Below, piece after piece: positions 29,399 to 38,104 of a DNA stretch of 64,000 nucleotides. The notes below the pieces were generated by a model. The model was not told the DNA's origin. It did not search any database and saw nothing but the letters and a program-made list of their open reading frames with translations. This stretch comes from Torulaspora globosa (lineage: Eukaryota; Ascomycota; Saccharomycetes; Saccharomycetales; Saccharomycetaceae): NCBI RefSeq assembly GCF_014133895.1, contig NC_050727.1, forward strand, positions 1,488,001 through 1,552,000. Direction: 5' to 3'. Position 1 is the stretch's first letter, and each line of letters opens with the position of its first letter. Both the position numbers and the translations under genes were made by a program.

Positions 29399-31243
29399 TC
29401 ATCCCTGCAGCGGACTACTCCTACATCGCTTACACCGGCGAGTAGCAACTTCCCTTTTCCTGAAAACCCTGTTGCAATGATCGTTACTACAACAATGCAT
29501 GTGAGTGCGCGAATAAGCAACCCAACAGGCCCAGCATAACCTGTCTAGAACATCCCCCAACCAGGGAACCTTGTACCACCGTGATGCTGTTTTTGTATGG
29601 CATGATAGGCAACTCCTTTCGAAATCGGTTCTTGATTCCGAAATCAATTCTGCACTTGCACATACAATCTGATCATCCGTGACAAAAGTTCGGTTAGAGG
29701 TACCTGACAGTACCAGTCCTATGACAGTATCTTTACAACCTTCGGTAATTTCAAATCTGAACTTGCCAAAATTGAATGTGCCATCTTGTTGTTCTTCCGG
29801 ATCATCTTCAAGATCATCTTCAAAGCTTTCCCTTATACCTGATAAATCGTCATTGTCCTCAGGATCATTTTCATTTTCTTCCGATTGGTAATCGGAATCA
29901 AATTCTTCGAAATCTCTGTCCCTGCGGTACTGGATTTTCGGATTTCGCTTCCTTTCACAAGAGCATCTGTTCAGTATCGACCTGAGTGTTTCATGATTTG
30001 TCCCACCATATAACTGGAACTCCCACTTATCACTCTCGTTTAATCCACTGCGCTCATCAAAGTGAGCGCCACGGAAACTGGTGGAGACAGTCAAACCAAG
30101 AGAACGAGCTATGAAGTATATGCCATCTCTAATAGGCGGATAGACAGTCTTAATTTGCACACGAATACATCCGTCTTGGATACGGCAATGCCCGTCCGAA
30201 TCAATCAATCCTGCGAGAAAGGCTTCACGCACCACTATTTGCTCTGTTCGCATGAATAGTGGAACGCTCTTCCGATAATTTCTTTTGCCATTCTCGTAGA
30301 ATTCTAATCGGAATTCTAAACCTTCCAGAACCTTCACAAGCGGGTTGTTTACGTTCCAAAGACGTTGCGCGCCATTATAGGTGTGAAGGTATCCACTTGC
30401 TTCAAGGCCGTTCCCACGCTCGAGGTTCCCATCCTCGGTTCTGAGAGTCATACCCCAGACTTTTGCATTCTCCTCAAGTCTGTTGTTGACGTCTTCATCT
30501 ACAATGTTCAAAGCGAAAAGTGCTCCTCTTCTGGCACCGTCACCTATCCAGAACCCTAACAACCATGCCATGGCTTCAAGCTGCTGTGCAGTAATTTCTC
30601 TTTCGAAACATTGTTGCAACCATGGCCCCAATACAGGTATCTCTATCGAGATAGGTTGTAAGAGCATCCTGGTAGCAGCCCGACGTTCCTTGTTAACGTA
30701 TTCCACCAAGTCGCCAGCCTCACATTGCCAGCGGATCCATCTTCCCTCGCTCTGCAAGACCATTGGCTTTACGGAGTCAATGATCTCCGACTTCTTGGTT
30801 GTCGGAGGGAATCGTCTCGATGTTTCCTTGATGATCTTGATCATTCGACCATCCGTCGTTTGATGATCAGCCAGCTGAGACACGTAAACCCGCCTGAAAC
30901 CTTCACTCCTATTATCCCTGGTTATCATGATCCTCTGCTTTGTCTTCAAGACCAGTTGTTGTCTCTTGGAGCATGTGATTTCCATTATGCCATAAGGTTC
31001 CCGCATCGAGGGATCATACAAGTGCGCGCGGTGGTTGGTCTTTTGTTGAACTGTGACCAAATCATGGTCACCTTTTAACACAGCCTCGACTTTTGCCGCA
31101 CCTCCATTAGAGGTTAGAACTTCATCGCCAACTTTGATGTTCTCAATAGGCACGGTCTTCCAGTTGGCTAGGAAAACGTTTGTACCTGGTACCAAACCAC
31201 CAATGAATTTTGGATCACCGTTCATTGTTCTGCATTGCTTCAT
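29399..31243 (-). CDS. WHO-type homing endonuclease (HO / VMA1-intein relative)
   Basis: A 614-residue intact gene. Residues 17-60 resemble the N-terminal Hint block of the VMA1 intein (VPGTNVFLANW...IENIKVGDEVL), and QQKTNHRAH near 66-74 is also shared with HO and the intein. The two LAGLIDADG helices are LLGFWIGDG (228-236) and LAGLIDSDG (343-351); both keep the catalytic aspartates. The N-terminal splice cysteine and the C-terminal His-Asn are not conserved, so no protein splicing is expected. The last ~70 residues hold four CxxC-type pairs (CLSC, CWAC, CSNDHC, CKRC), the zinc domain typical of HO and WHO proteins. Residues around 445-490 form an acidic insert. The adjacent FBA1 remnant favours a WHO gene over HO. 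It could still be active; the target here is not known. Confidence 0.88.
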   Translation of the reverse strand: MKQCRTMNGDPKFIGGLVPGTNVFLANWKTVPIENIKVGDEVLTSNGGAAKVEAVLKGDHDLVTVQQKTNHRAHLYDPSMREPYGIMEITCSKRQQLVLKTKQRIMITRDNRSEGFRRVYVSQLADHQTTDGRMIKIIKETSRRFPPTTKKSEIIDSVKPMVLQSEGRWIRWQCEAGDLVEYVNKERRAATRMLLQPISIEIPVLGPWLQQCFEREITAQQLEAMAWLLGFWIGDGARRGALFALNIVDEDVNNRLEENAKVWGMTLRTEDGNLERGNGLEASGYLHTYNGAQRLWNVNNPLVKVLEGLEFRLEFYENGKRNYRKSVPLFMRTEQIVVREAFLAGLIDSDGHCRIQDGCIRVQIKTVYPPIRDGIYFIARSLGLTVSTSFRGAHFDERSGLNESDKWEFQLYGGTNHETLRSILNRCSCERKRNPKIQYRRDRDFEEFDSDYQSEENENDPEDNDDLSGIRESFEDDLEDDPEEQQDGTFNFGKFRFEITEGCKDTVIGLVLSGTSNRTFVTDDQIVCASAELISESRTDFERSCLSCHTKTASRWYKVPWLGDVLDRLCWACWVAYSRTHMHCCSNDHCNRVFRKREVATRRCKRCRSSPLQG

Positions 31244-31280
31244 TTAACCATGACTGGTCGAATGAGACGAAATCAGTCGC

Positions 31281-31290
31281 TCTTTTATAC
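31281..31290 (-). promoter_or_regulatory. TATA box of the WHO-type gene
   Basis: Minus-strand GTATAAAAGA lies about 40 bases before the ATG at 31243. A 3-codon upstream frame (ATG GTT AAA TGA) overlaps the start codon. Confidence 0.55.
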
Positions 31291-31311
31291 ACCACAGGGA
31301 TGGCGCAATGT

Positions 31312-31419
31312 AGTGGTACGCTGTTTCAAAATCGGTGCAGTGCCTGAGCGTCAAAATGGTTTCAAATGATCAAATAATGCCACAAGATCGTGAGGGGAAG
31401 ACTGTCAGGCCATTTTGCC
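31312..31419. repeat. 108-bp direct repeat, copy 1 (next to WHO promoter)
   Basis: Matches 31693-31800 without gaps at 99 of 108 positions, same orientation. Copy 1 ends about 20 bases upstream of the WHO TATA box. The 273 bases between the copies hold open frames on both strands without recognisable similarity. Confidence 0.9.
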
Positions 31420-31692
31420 CCGCCATTATTTCTGTTATTCTAAGTTATCGATAATGATGAAACATCCGACTATCTCTCACATTGATGGAAGAACCGGGGG
31501 AGCCAGTCAAGCCTCGATCGTTTCGCAATATCTGATGCGACAGCTTGAAACAGCACACAGCATCTCGGTAGCGAACTCTGTCGATGTTCTTGGGGTGCCT
31601 TTGAAGTTTCGCCTTCAACATCTGGATCCGGGCAATATGAAACGATGCCAAGACAAAGCAAACACGGACTTCGCTCTCGAACGTGCTCAACT

Positions 31693-31800
31693 GGTGGTAC
31701 GTTGTTTCAAAATTGGTGTAGAGCTTGAGCGTCAAAATGGTTTCAAATGATCAAACAATGCCACAAGATCGTGAGGGGCAGATTGTCAGGCCATTTTGCC
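31693..31800. repeat. 108-bp direct repeat, copy 2 (at insert edge)
   Basis: Second copy, 381 bases from the first. On the minus strand it starts with GGCAAAATGGCC exactly where the orphan coding fragment 31801-31898 ends, so it may mark an element boundary. Confidence 0.9.
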
Positions 31801-31898
31801 TAAATGATGAAGCAACAGATCCTGCGGTCGCAGCCCGTCGCCCGACCGCACCGGCGCAAACAGCAGCTGCTGCGGATACGACTCAACGTTGAAGTCCG
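31786..31898 (-). pseudogene. Orphan 3' coding fragment at the insert edge
   Basis: In the +1 frame relative to the CMC4 fragment, 33 codons read SDFNVESYPQQLLFAPV then GDGLRPQDLLLHHLG before running into the direct repeat and a TGA at 31786-31788. There is no ATG. The composition looks like coding sequence, but the fragment is short and the family is unknown. It may be the partner of 28819-28995; joining an acidic end (DEDSE) to this start (SDFNVES) would read naturally. Confidence 0.35.
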
Positions 31899-31979
31899 AC
31901 ACTTTGACTCATCATAGTCATTCTTCAACAGACAATTCTGGATGGCACACGCCTCCGCCTGGCAACCCTCCGAAGACAT
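31899..31979 (-). pseudogene. CMC4: CMC4, displaced 5' fragment
   Basis: The first 27 codons of CMC4, MSSEGCQAEACAIQNCLL then KNDYDESKC, from an ATG at 31979. They correspond closely to the S. cerevisiae N-terminus with its cysteine pattern. After codon 27 similarity stops abruptly; no GTATGT, GTAAGT or related donor follows, so splicing across the 3.1-kb gap to the 3' fragment is not supported. CMC4 is normally about 75 codons and lies directly between RPL36 and ICY1, as the two fragments still do. Confidence 0.78.
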
Positions 31980-32340
31980 CTCCCGAGACACACCCGAGTG
32001 GCTTTCCCTCCCTGCTGGCCTCACCACGCCCATTATTAATCATTAACGGTCCCCGCGAACCGCAATTCGCGCGCTGTGCTGCCCGCTGCGCACTTCCTTC
32101 GCCGCCACACCCACAAGGTGTGATTTGAAAAAAAATGATCACCATCAGAGCGCATCGTTTGTTGATTTTTCAACCGCGCAGACTCACCGCAATCAAAGTA
32201 TGACACACATTTGCACAGTTTACACCCCATTGAGTCAATAGAGAACCCCATCGTTCAATTATATAATAAGAGATGCATTCAGCTTGTCCCGAGTGCTCTT
32301 GCCCGTAGACTACAACCAAACAAACATACACACCTCACAG
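31980..32340. promoter_or_regulatory. Shared upstream region of CMC4 (broken) and ICY gene
   Basis: 361 bases. TGAGTCA, the Gcn4 core site, lies at 32231-32237, and TATATAA at 32260-32266, about 75 bases before the ICY ATG. The spacing suits amino-acid-starvation control of the ICY gene. Binding is inferred. Confidence 0.5.
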
Positions 32341-32724
32341 ATGTCGCTTCTGCTAGAAGAAGAGGATCTTTTCCCTCTGTCGTTCGCACAACACTCGCTC
32401 GCCACGCCCGCCTCGCCGCTACACAACGATGAGCTCGACGCACTGATAAACATGCCACCGCCAGCGCTATCGAACAGCCCGAATCCCGGCTCGGAGCCGG
32501 ACTACGACTGGCACTCGTACCAAGATGAGATCGGCCTGCACGTGATCGCCGCAACCACAGACGATGCTATATTCACGGTGGACACGGAACCGCTGGAGAC
32601 GCCCTACAGGGCAGAGCTTGTCGTGCTCCCTCGGGAGCACGACCGGAAACTGCCGGACGAGACGGCGGACGAGTTTGCCGACGCGGCCCAGCACAACTAC
32701 AGATTGTGGCTTGCGTCGTTCTGA
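32341..32724 (+). CDS. ICY1: Icy1/Icy2 homologue
   Basis: 127 residues from the ATG at 32341, identical in length to S. cerevisiae Icy1 (YMR195W); ICY2 (YPL250C, 136 residues) is its duplicate. The protein is acidic and Pro/Ser/Leu-rich without a known domain; LLEEEDLFPLSF near the start and NYRLWLASF at the end are the most family-like parts. Function is poorly known: ICY1 affects growth of cells without mitochondrial DNA and invasive growth. The longer frame starts at TTG and is rejected. It is followed by the YMR196W homologue, as in S. cerevisiae. Confidence 0.8.
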   Translation: MSLLLEEEDLFPLSFAQHSLATPASPLHNDELDALINMPPPALSNSPNPGSEPDYDWHSYQDEIGLHVIAATTDDAIFTVDTEPLETPYRAELVVLPREHDRKLPDETADEFADAAQHNYRLWLASF

Positions 32725-32899
32725 CTCTCCCCTCGCATATCGTACCGTAGCATAACACCCTTAGCATATCATTACATAACTATAGACGCAACACAGCTCC
32801 TTGCTCCTTGCTCCCCGCGTGCGCGCAGCGTATATAACAGCAGGCCCCAGGGGACCTGCTGTCGCTTCCCGCACGACGCCCAGCAAGACACCCGCGGAG

Positions 32900-34270
32900 A
32901 TGGACAAGCTACGCGAGCAATTTGTCGACTCGACCGTGGAGGAGAAGCGGCTGCATGAGAACCGCGCACGTGACAAGTACTGGTACAAGTGGGGTCCGTA
33001 TCTGAGCGAGAGGAGCTGGGCGACCGTGCGGGAGGACTACTCGCACGACGGCGACGCGTGGACGCATTTCCCCTTTGAGCACGCGAACGCGCGCGCGTTC
33101 CGGTGGGGCGAGGACGGGCTGTTTGGCGTGTCGGACAACCGACAGACGATCTGCATGAGCGTGGCGCTGTGGAACGGCAGAGACGAGAGGCTGAAGGAGC
33201 GGCTGTTCGGGGTGACCGGCCCGCAGGGTAACCATGGCGAGGATGTCAAGGAGCTGTATTACTATTTGGATAACACACCCACACATTCGTACATGAAGGC
33301 GCTGTACAAGTATCCGTTCAACAAGGCGTTCCCGTACAAGCAGCTGGTGGAAGAGAACGGTAGACGCGGGTACGGCGACCGGGAGTTTGAGGTGTACGAG
33401 ATAGATGGCCTGTACCGCGAGGAGGAGAGCGGGGACAGCCCGTATTTTGACGTCTTCTTCGAGATGGCCAAGGGCGACGAGAACGAACACGACCTGAACT
33501 TCAGAATCACGGTCCACAACCGCAGCGGGCGGCACGCCGGGGAGCTGTACGTGGCGCCGCAGGTGTTCTTCCGGAACACCTGGGCGTGGGAGGGCAGCCG
33601 CGACAAGCCGGTGCTCGCGAAAGACGAAAAGGCGAGCAACATGGTGCACGTGACGAGCAAGCGATACGGTGCTAGACAGGTAGTGTTCCAGCCGTCGCCG
33701 GGCGTGTTCAGTGGTGGCTCTGGGGAGGTCGAGGATGTGGATCCGCTGCTGCTGTTTACGGAGAACGAGTCGAACCTGGTTAAGTTGTTCGGGGTGGACG
33801 AGAACTGCAGCGAATTCACCAAGGACGCATTCGAAGAGTACATCGTTCATGGCAACAAGGACGCCGTGAACAGTGCCAATGAGGGCACCAAGGCGTGCGC
33901 CGTGTACCACTTTCCAAGTATCCCGCCCGGGGAGTACGTGACTGTCAGATACAAGTTCACGAATGACCCCAGGGACAACATCTTCCCGCTGGGGGAGCTG
34001 GCAGTGGTGGACGAGGATGTCTTTGACCGGGTGTTCGACAACCGCGAGGAAGAGGCCGACAATTTCTACTGGAGGGTGACGCCGTTGCCGATCAGCGACG
34101 AGCTGAGGAAGATCCAGAGACAGGCGTTTGCGGGGCTGCTGTGGACCAAGCAGTTCTACAACCTGACGTACGAGCAGTGGTACAACGGAGACGCTAGTAT
34201 CAAGCCACACCCTCCGCCAAACCGTGCGAACGGGCGGAACAAGAACTGGAAGCACATCTACTGCGAGGAT

Positions 34271-34304
<34 letters not shown>

Positions 34305-36139
34305 TCTTTGCGTCGTGGGACACTGCGTTCCATTGCATTCCTTTGGCGATGATCGATCCGGAGTTTGCCAAGAGACAGCTGGATCTGCTGACTAGGGAGT
34401 GGTACATGCATCCAAACGGGCAGATTCCTGCTTACGAGTGGAACTTCAACGACGTGAACCCGCCGGTGCACGCTTGGGCGGTGTACCGGGTGTACAAGAT
34501 CGAGAGAAATCTGTACAACCGGGAGGACCGCGTTTTCTTGGAAAGAGTTTTCCAGAAATTGCTGTTGAACTTTACCTGGTGGGTCAATCGTAAGGACTCA
34601 GAGGGTAATAATGTGTTCGAAGGTGGGTTTTTGGGGCTGGATAACATCGGTATCTTCAACAGAAGTGAGCCTTTGCCCACGGGCGGCAAATTGGAACAGG
34701 CTGACTCCACTGGTTGGATGGGCTTTTACTCTCTGCAGATGTTGAACATCGCGCTCGAGCTGGCAAAGGAAAACCCGGTCTATGAAGATATCGCTTCCAA
34801 GTTCTTCGAACACTTCATACTGATCAGTGACTCCATGTCGTTCGAATACCTGATTGACACTACCAGCCAAACCTGTCAGAAGATTGTCAAACAGAATCTG
34901 TGGAACGAAAAGGACCAGTTCTATTACGATGCTATTTCATGGGGCGGTCCGAACAGGGAACAGCTGCCCATTAGATCCCTCGTTGGATTGATACCACTCT
35001 ACGCGTCGATGACCTTGGAACCCCATTTGTTTACTCGGTTCCCCAGCTTCAAGAAAAGAGTGGATTGGTTTATTGCGAATAGGCCTGAGATTTTCGATAG
35101 AAATATTGCTTCGATGACCAAAAGAGGTGTTGGTGAAAGAATGCTATTGTCTTTGGTAAATGCCGATAGGTTGAAAGCGATATTGAAACGTATGCTAGAT
35201 GAAACGGAGTTTTTGTCCCCATACGGTATCAGATCCTTATCCAAGTACCATGAAGAACATCCATTCGAAATGCATGTCCATGGGCAACAGTACACCGTCA
35301 AGTATTTGCCGGGAGAATCCGATTCCGGCATGTTTGGTGGTAATTCCAACTGGAGAGGGCCTATTTGGTTTTCTACGAGTTTCCTCATAATCGAGTCGCT
35401 ACAGAGGTTCTATTTGTACTACGGGTCAGACTTCAAAGTCGAATGTCCCACCGGTTCTGGCGAGTTCTTAAACCTGGCAGAAATTGCCGAAGAGTTGGGT
35501 TATCGCATGATCCATCTGTTCGTCCCGGATGAAAACGGGGAACGCGCTTGTAACTATGGTGAGTATTCCAAGTTCCTCTCAACTGATGAGCATTTCAAAG
35601 ACCTAGTGCCATTCTACGAATACTTTGATGCTGATACCGGCCGGGGCTTGGGAGCTTCTCACCAGTGTGGTTGGACTGCCCTAGTTGCCAAATGGATCAG
35701 TGACGTTGGCGTGTCGTGCGTGAGGTTGCCACGTACCCCGAGGTCGTCCGTATCGACTCCGCTGTCTTCACCACTTCCTCCCGATGAAACGGACACCCAA
35801 AGGATCAGAAGGTTAGCACGGCGTAAGAGTGCAAAGTCATTGATCAACTTCACCGCGACTGTCTTGGATCTGTCGGAGGAAGAAAAAAGACTGCACAGAA
35901 TCGGTGGCACTACGACCGGGCTCACACCTCAAACGAGTCCCGCGCCCAGCGAAGGTGTCGAAGACCTAAAGCACGACATCGCAGAGAATGAAGGCAAAAG
36001 ACCCTCCTTGGAGTCTTCCATCGCCCACAAGTCGGAATCCAAGTTAATGCACACTTTAAAGGACAAGATCAAAAACTTGAAGTTCGGAAGCCAGAGCAGC
36101 ACTGAAGAGCGCGAATCGGAGCTCACCGGGTGTAGATAG
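32900..36139 (+). CDS. Glycoside hydrolase family 63-like protein, YMR196W homologue
   Basis: 1079 residues (1088 in S. cerevisiae YMR196W, function unknown). The (alpha/alpha)6 glucosidase-type domain covers most of the chain; WDTAFHCIPLAMIDPEFAK near 475 and FGGNSNWRGPIWF near 810 are typical family 63 blocks. The C-terminal ~150 residues are basic, Ser/Thr-rich and probably disordered. No signal peptide is present, so a cytosolic location is likely. The first ~1.5 kb has very high GC at third positions, which explains a 520-codon antisense open frame there. The longer sense frame starts with TTG and is shortened to the ATG at 32900. Confidence 0.9.
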
Positions 36140-36168
36140 AAGATACGTAATTTGTCCCAAGCCATTAA

Positions 36169-36825
36169 CTACCTAAATTTGGAAAACAACACCAGTAGGA
36201 TTAGTAGGATTAGCACCGCGATGATAGCATAGCTGATAAATTTATTAGCGACCAATCTTCTGCTCATCGTTTTCAGGGTCCTTATGCTTTTGTCCACGTA
36301 CGAGTCCGCCTGAAAAAGCGTGTTTCTGGCGTTCTCCAGCGTCTCCCTCTGCGATCTCAAGTCCATCATTATCTGAGATCCTATCCCTTCCGTCTCTGTC
36401 GCTATCCTGCTTGCATCTCTCAACTTGTCGCCGGAGCTCTGGAGGATCTGATGGTTTGACAGCAGCTGCTGCCTCTGCCCCTCATCAATGTCCGAAGGAA
36501 CTGCTGCGTCTCCAAAAAGCACATCACGGTCTCTAGAGTCCACCAGCCTCTGTAGAGGCTGTTTTAAGTTCGTCTGCACTTGTTTCTTATACTCCCTTAG
36601 TTTGGCCTTCTGAGCCGCGCGCTGCTGTCCATCGGCAACGCTGTTGTTGACTTCCACCTCCATCTGATCTATCAGGTCATACAGTTCTTCTTGTTGCGAT
36701 TCCACCTGTTTCAAGGTCAAGTTCCTCTGGGCGACCGGCTGTCCAGGGGCATCCTTCAGGCTCAAACGCGCCTGTTCCAGCGTACTGATGAAATCTGCCT
36801 CGTAGGATGACAATAGCGAACTCAT
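36169..36825 (-). CDS. VTI1: v-SNARE Vti1
   Basis: Vti1 is the Qb-SNARE for Golgi-endosome-vacuole traffic. From the ATG at 36825 it has 218 residues (217 in S. cerevisiae), opening MSSLLSSYEADFISTLEQA. The N-terminal three-helix domain is followed by the SNARE motif (about 125-190) and a C-terminal membrane anchor (FISYAIIAVLILLILLVLF). A longer frame begins upstream but the conserved length fixes this start. It is convergent with the YMR196W homologue and divergent from YAH1. Confidence 0.95.
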   Translation of the reverse strand: MSSLLSSYEADFISTLEQARLSLKDAPGQPVAQRNLTLKQVESQQEELYDLIDQMEVEVNNSVADGQQRAAQKAKLREYKKQVQTNLKQPLQRLVDSRDRDVLFGDAAVPSDIDEGQRQQLLSNHQILQSSGDKLRDASRIATETEGIGSQIMMDLRSQRETLENARNTLFQADSYVDKSIRTLKTMSRRLVANKFISYAIIAVLILLILLVLFSKFR

Positions 36826-37182
36826 ACCAACGCCAAGCCACCGTCTAGTCCTCTTTCTGAGCTCATCACCTCTAGCTTCAAAGCCCACCACCTTCATCTC
36901 TATAAGTAGCCACTATTAACTAAAGTCACGTGACACCACACCAGCGCTCCAATTCATCAATTCAGGCCCCAGCAAGCCAGCGCTGTGCCCAGCACGGTCT
37001 GGCGACCTTATCTGGGGCCTTTAGTCTCGAGCTCTTTGAATGTCTCTTAGTTAGCGAGTTTTCCAGCTTTAATCATCTCGCAGGCGACTAGAAAAACGCA
37101 TCCATAGGACAGCCCGTTCTCTCCGCCAAGAGCAGAGCAGGAACCCATTGATCGAGCTTTGCTTCGCTGCTGAATTCACGGT
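36826..37182. promoter_or_regulatory. Divergent promoter region VTI1 / YAH1
   Basis: 357 bases with a TCACGTGA palindrome at 36926-36933, a Cbf1-type site about 100 bases before the VTI1 start. No other feature recognised. Confidence 0.5.
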
Positions 37183-37701
37183 ATGATCTCCAGGATAGCC
37201 AGGGGCCTCTTTCAGCTCAACAGCGTGCCCTGTCTGCGGGCGATGACCGGGACAACGCCAGTGGTCCGTCAGACGGCCGTCTACGGCGCGGTTTGCAGAC
37301 CGTTCTCTTCCTCTCTGGCACGGTGGCACGGACATATACGCAAGCCCAATCCCGGCGAAGAGTTGCACGCCACTTTCATTCTGAAGGACGGCACGCAAAA
37401 GACGTTTGACGTCTGTGATGGCGACACGTTGCTTGACGTTGCTCAGGCGCACAATCTGGACATGGAGGGCGCCTGCGGCGGCTCTTGCGCGTGCTCGACA
37501 TGCCACGTTATCGTAGACCCGGACTACTACGACGCATTGCCTGAGCCAGACGACGACGAGAACGACATGCTGGATCTTGCGTACGGGCTGACCGAGACCA
37601 GCAGGCTAGGCTGCCAGATTAAGATGTCCAAGGACATAGACGGCATCAGGGTGGCCCTGCCTGCGATGACCAGGAACGTCAATGCGAGTGACTTCTCGTA
37701 A
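37183..37701 (+). CDS. YAH1: Mitochondrial ferredoxin (adrenodoxin type) Yah1
   Basis: Yah1 donates electrons for mitochondrial Fe-S cluster, haem A and coenzyme Q synthesis. The length is 172 residues, the same as in S. cerevisiae. The [2Fe-2S] ligands are C98, C104, C107 (CGGSCACSTC) and C144 (RLGCQI), and the acidic interaction helix follows (PEPDDDENDMLDLAYGL). An Arg-rich presequence covers the first ~55 residues. YPL252C in S. cerevisiae. Confidence 0.96.
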   Translation: MISRIARGLFQLNSVPCLRAMTGTTPVVRQTAVYGAVCRPFSSSLARWHGHIRKPNPGEELHATFILKDGTQKTFDVCDGDTLLDVAQAHNLDMEGACGGSCACSTCHVIVDPDYYDALPEPDDDENDMLDLAYGLTETSRLGCQIKMSKDIDGIRVALPAMTRNVNASDFS

Positions 37702-38104
37702 TGTCCGGGACCGCTTCAGCCACCATGCATTCGCGATGGAAGCATTTCCGAGACGACTGGGAGGTTCACAGGACGCTCAAGACTCGAACCCAGGCACTAA
37801 GGAAGGTCAATATGGGCTCATCAGCTGTCTGATGCTTGGAGCTTTAAGCGAAGAGCTCGTCGTCGATGACCATAGTTTTTGTTTACCTTTTGAATATATA
37901 ATAACAGAGCTGGGATATGATTATTCAGAGACTGGAACAACCAGCTGAGCTCTCTTTGGGCGTTGTGAGTATATCATAGCGTGTCTGAATCTGTTTCAGG
38001 CCGGTTTTGGGGGCCAGAAGCATTTTATCCGTGTGAAAGTCGGCTGCGGGACGCTGAAACTCATCTGACACAGTAAGAAAGCCGGGAAGTTGGGTACTTA
38101 TAGC
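37702..38104. promoter_or_regulatory. CIK1/VIK1 upstream region with pheromone response elements
   Basis: 403 bases. TGTTTCA at 37992-37998 (reverse of the Ste12 element TGAAACA) and TGAAACT at 38055-38061 lie about 110 and 45 bases before the ATG. Paired elements of this type drive pheromone induction of CIK1 in S. cerevisiae. Short open frames near 37720-37950 look fortuitous. Confidence 0.5.

Noticed and set aside
31415..31750. 111-codon plus-strand and 96-codon minus-strand frames between the direct repeats
   Set aside because: Both run into a repeat copy, neither resembles a known family; treated as spacer.
28687..31979. CMC4 as an intact gene with a 3-kb intron
   Set aside because: No donor consensus after codon 27, no branch point or pyrimidine-rich acceptor at the 3' fragment, and the 3' fragment is fused in frame to other coding sequence.
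32909..34471. 520-codon minus-strand open frame
   Set aside because: Lies wholly inside the YMR196W homologue; produced by the very GC-rich third positions of the sense gene, no family features.
37770..37795. GACTCGAACCC, resembling a tRNA B box on the minus strand
   Set aside because: The neighbouring bases do not form a T stem or acceptor stem, and no A box lies at the right distance.
37682..37948. 88-codon frame after YAH1
   Set aside because: Overlaps the end of YAH1 in another frame, no family features, and lies in the CIK1/VIK1 promoter.
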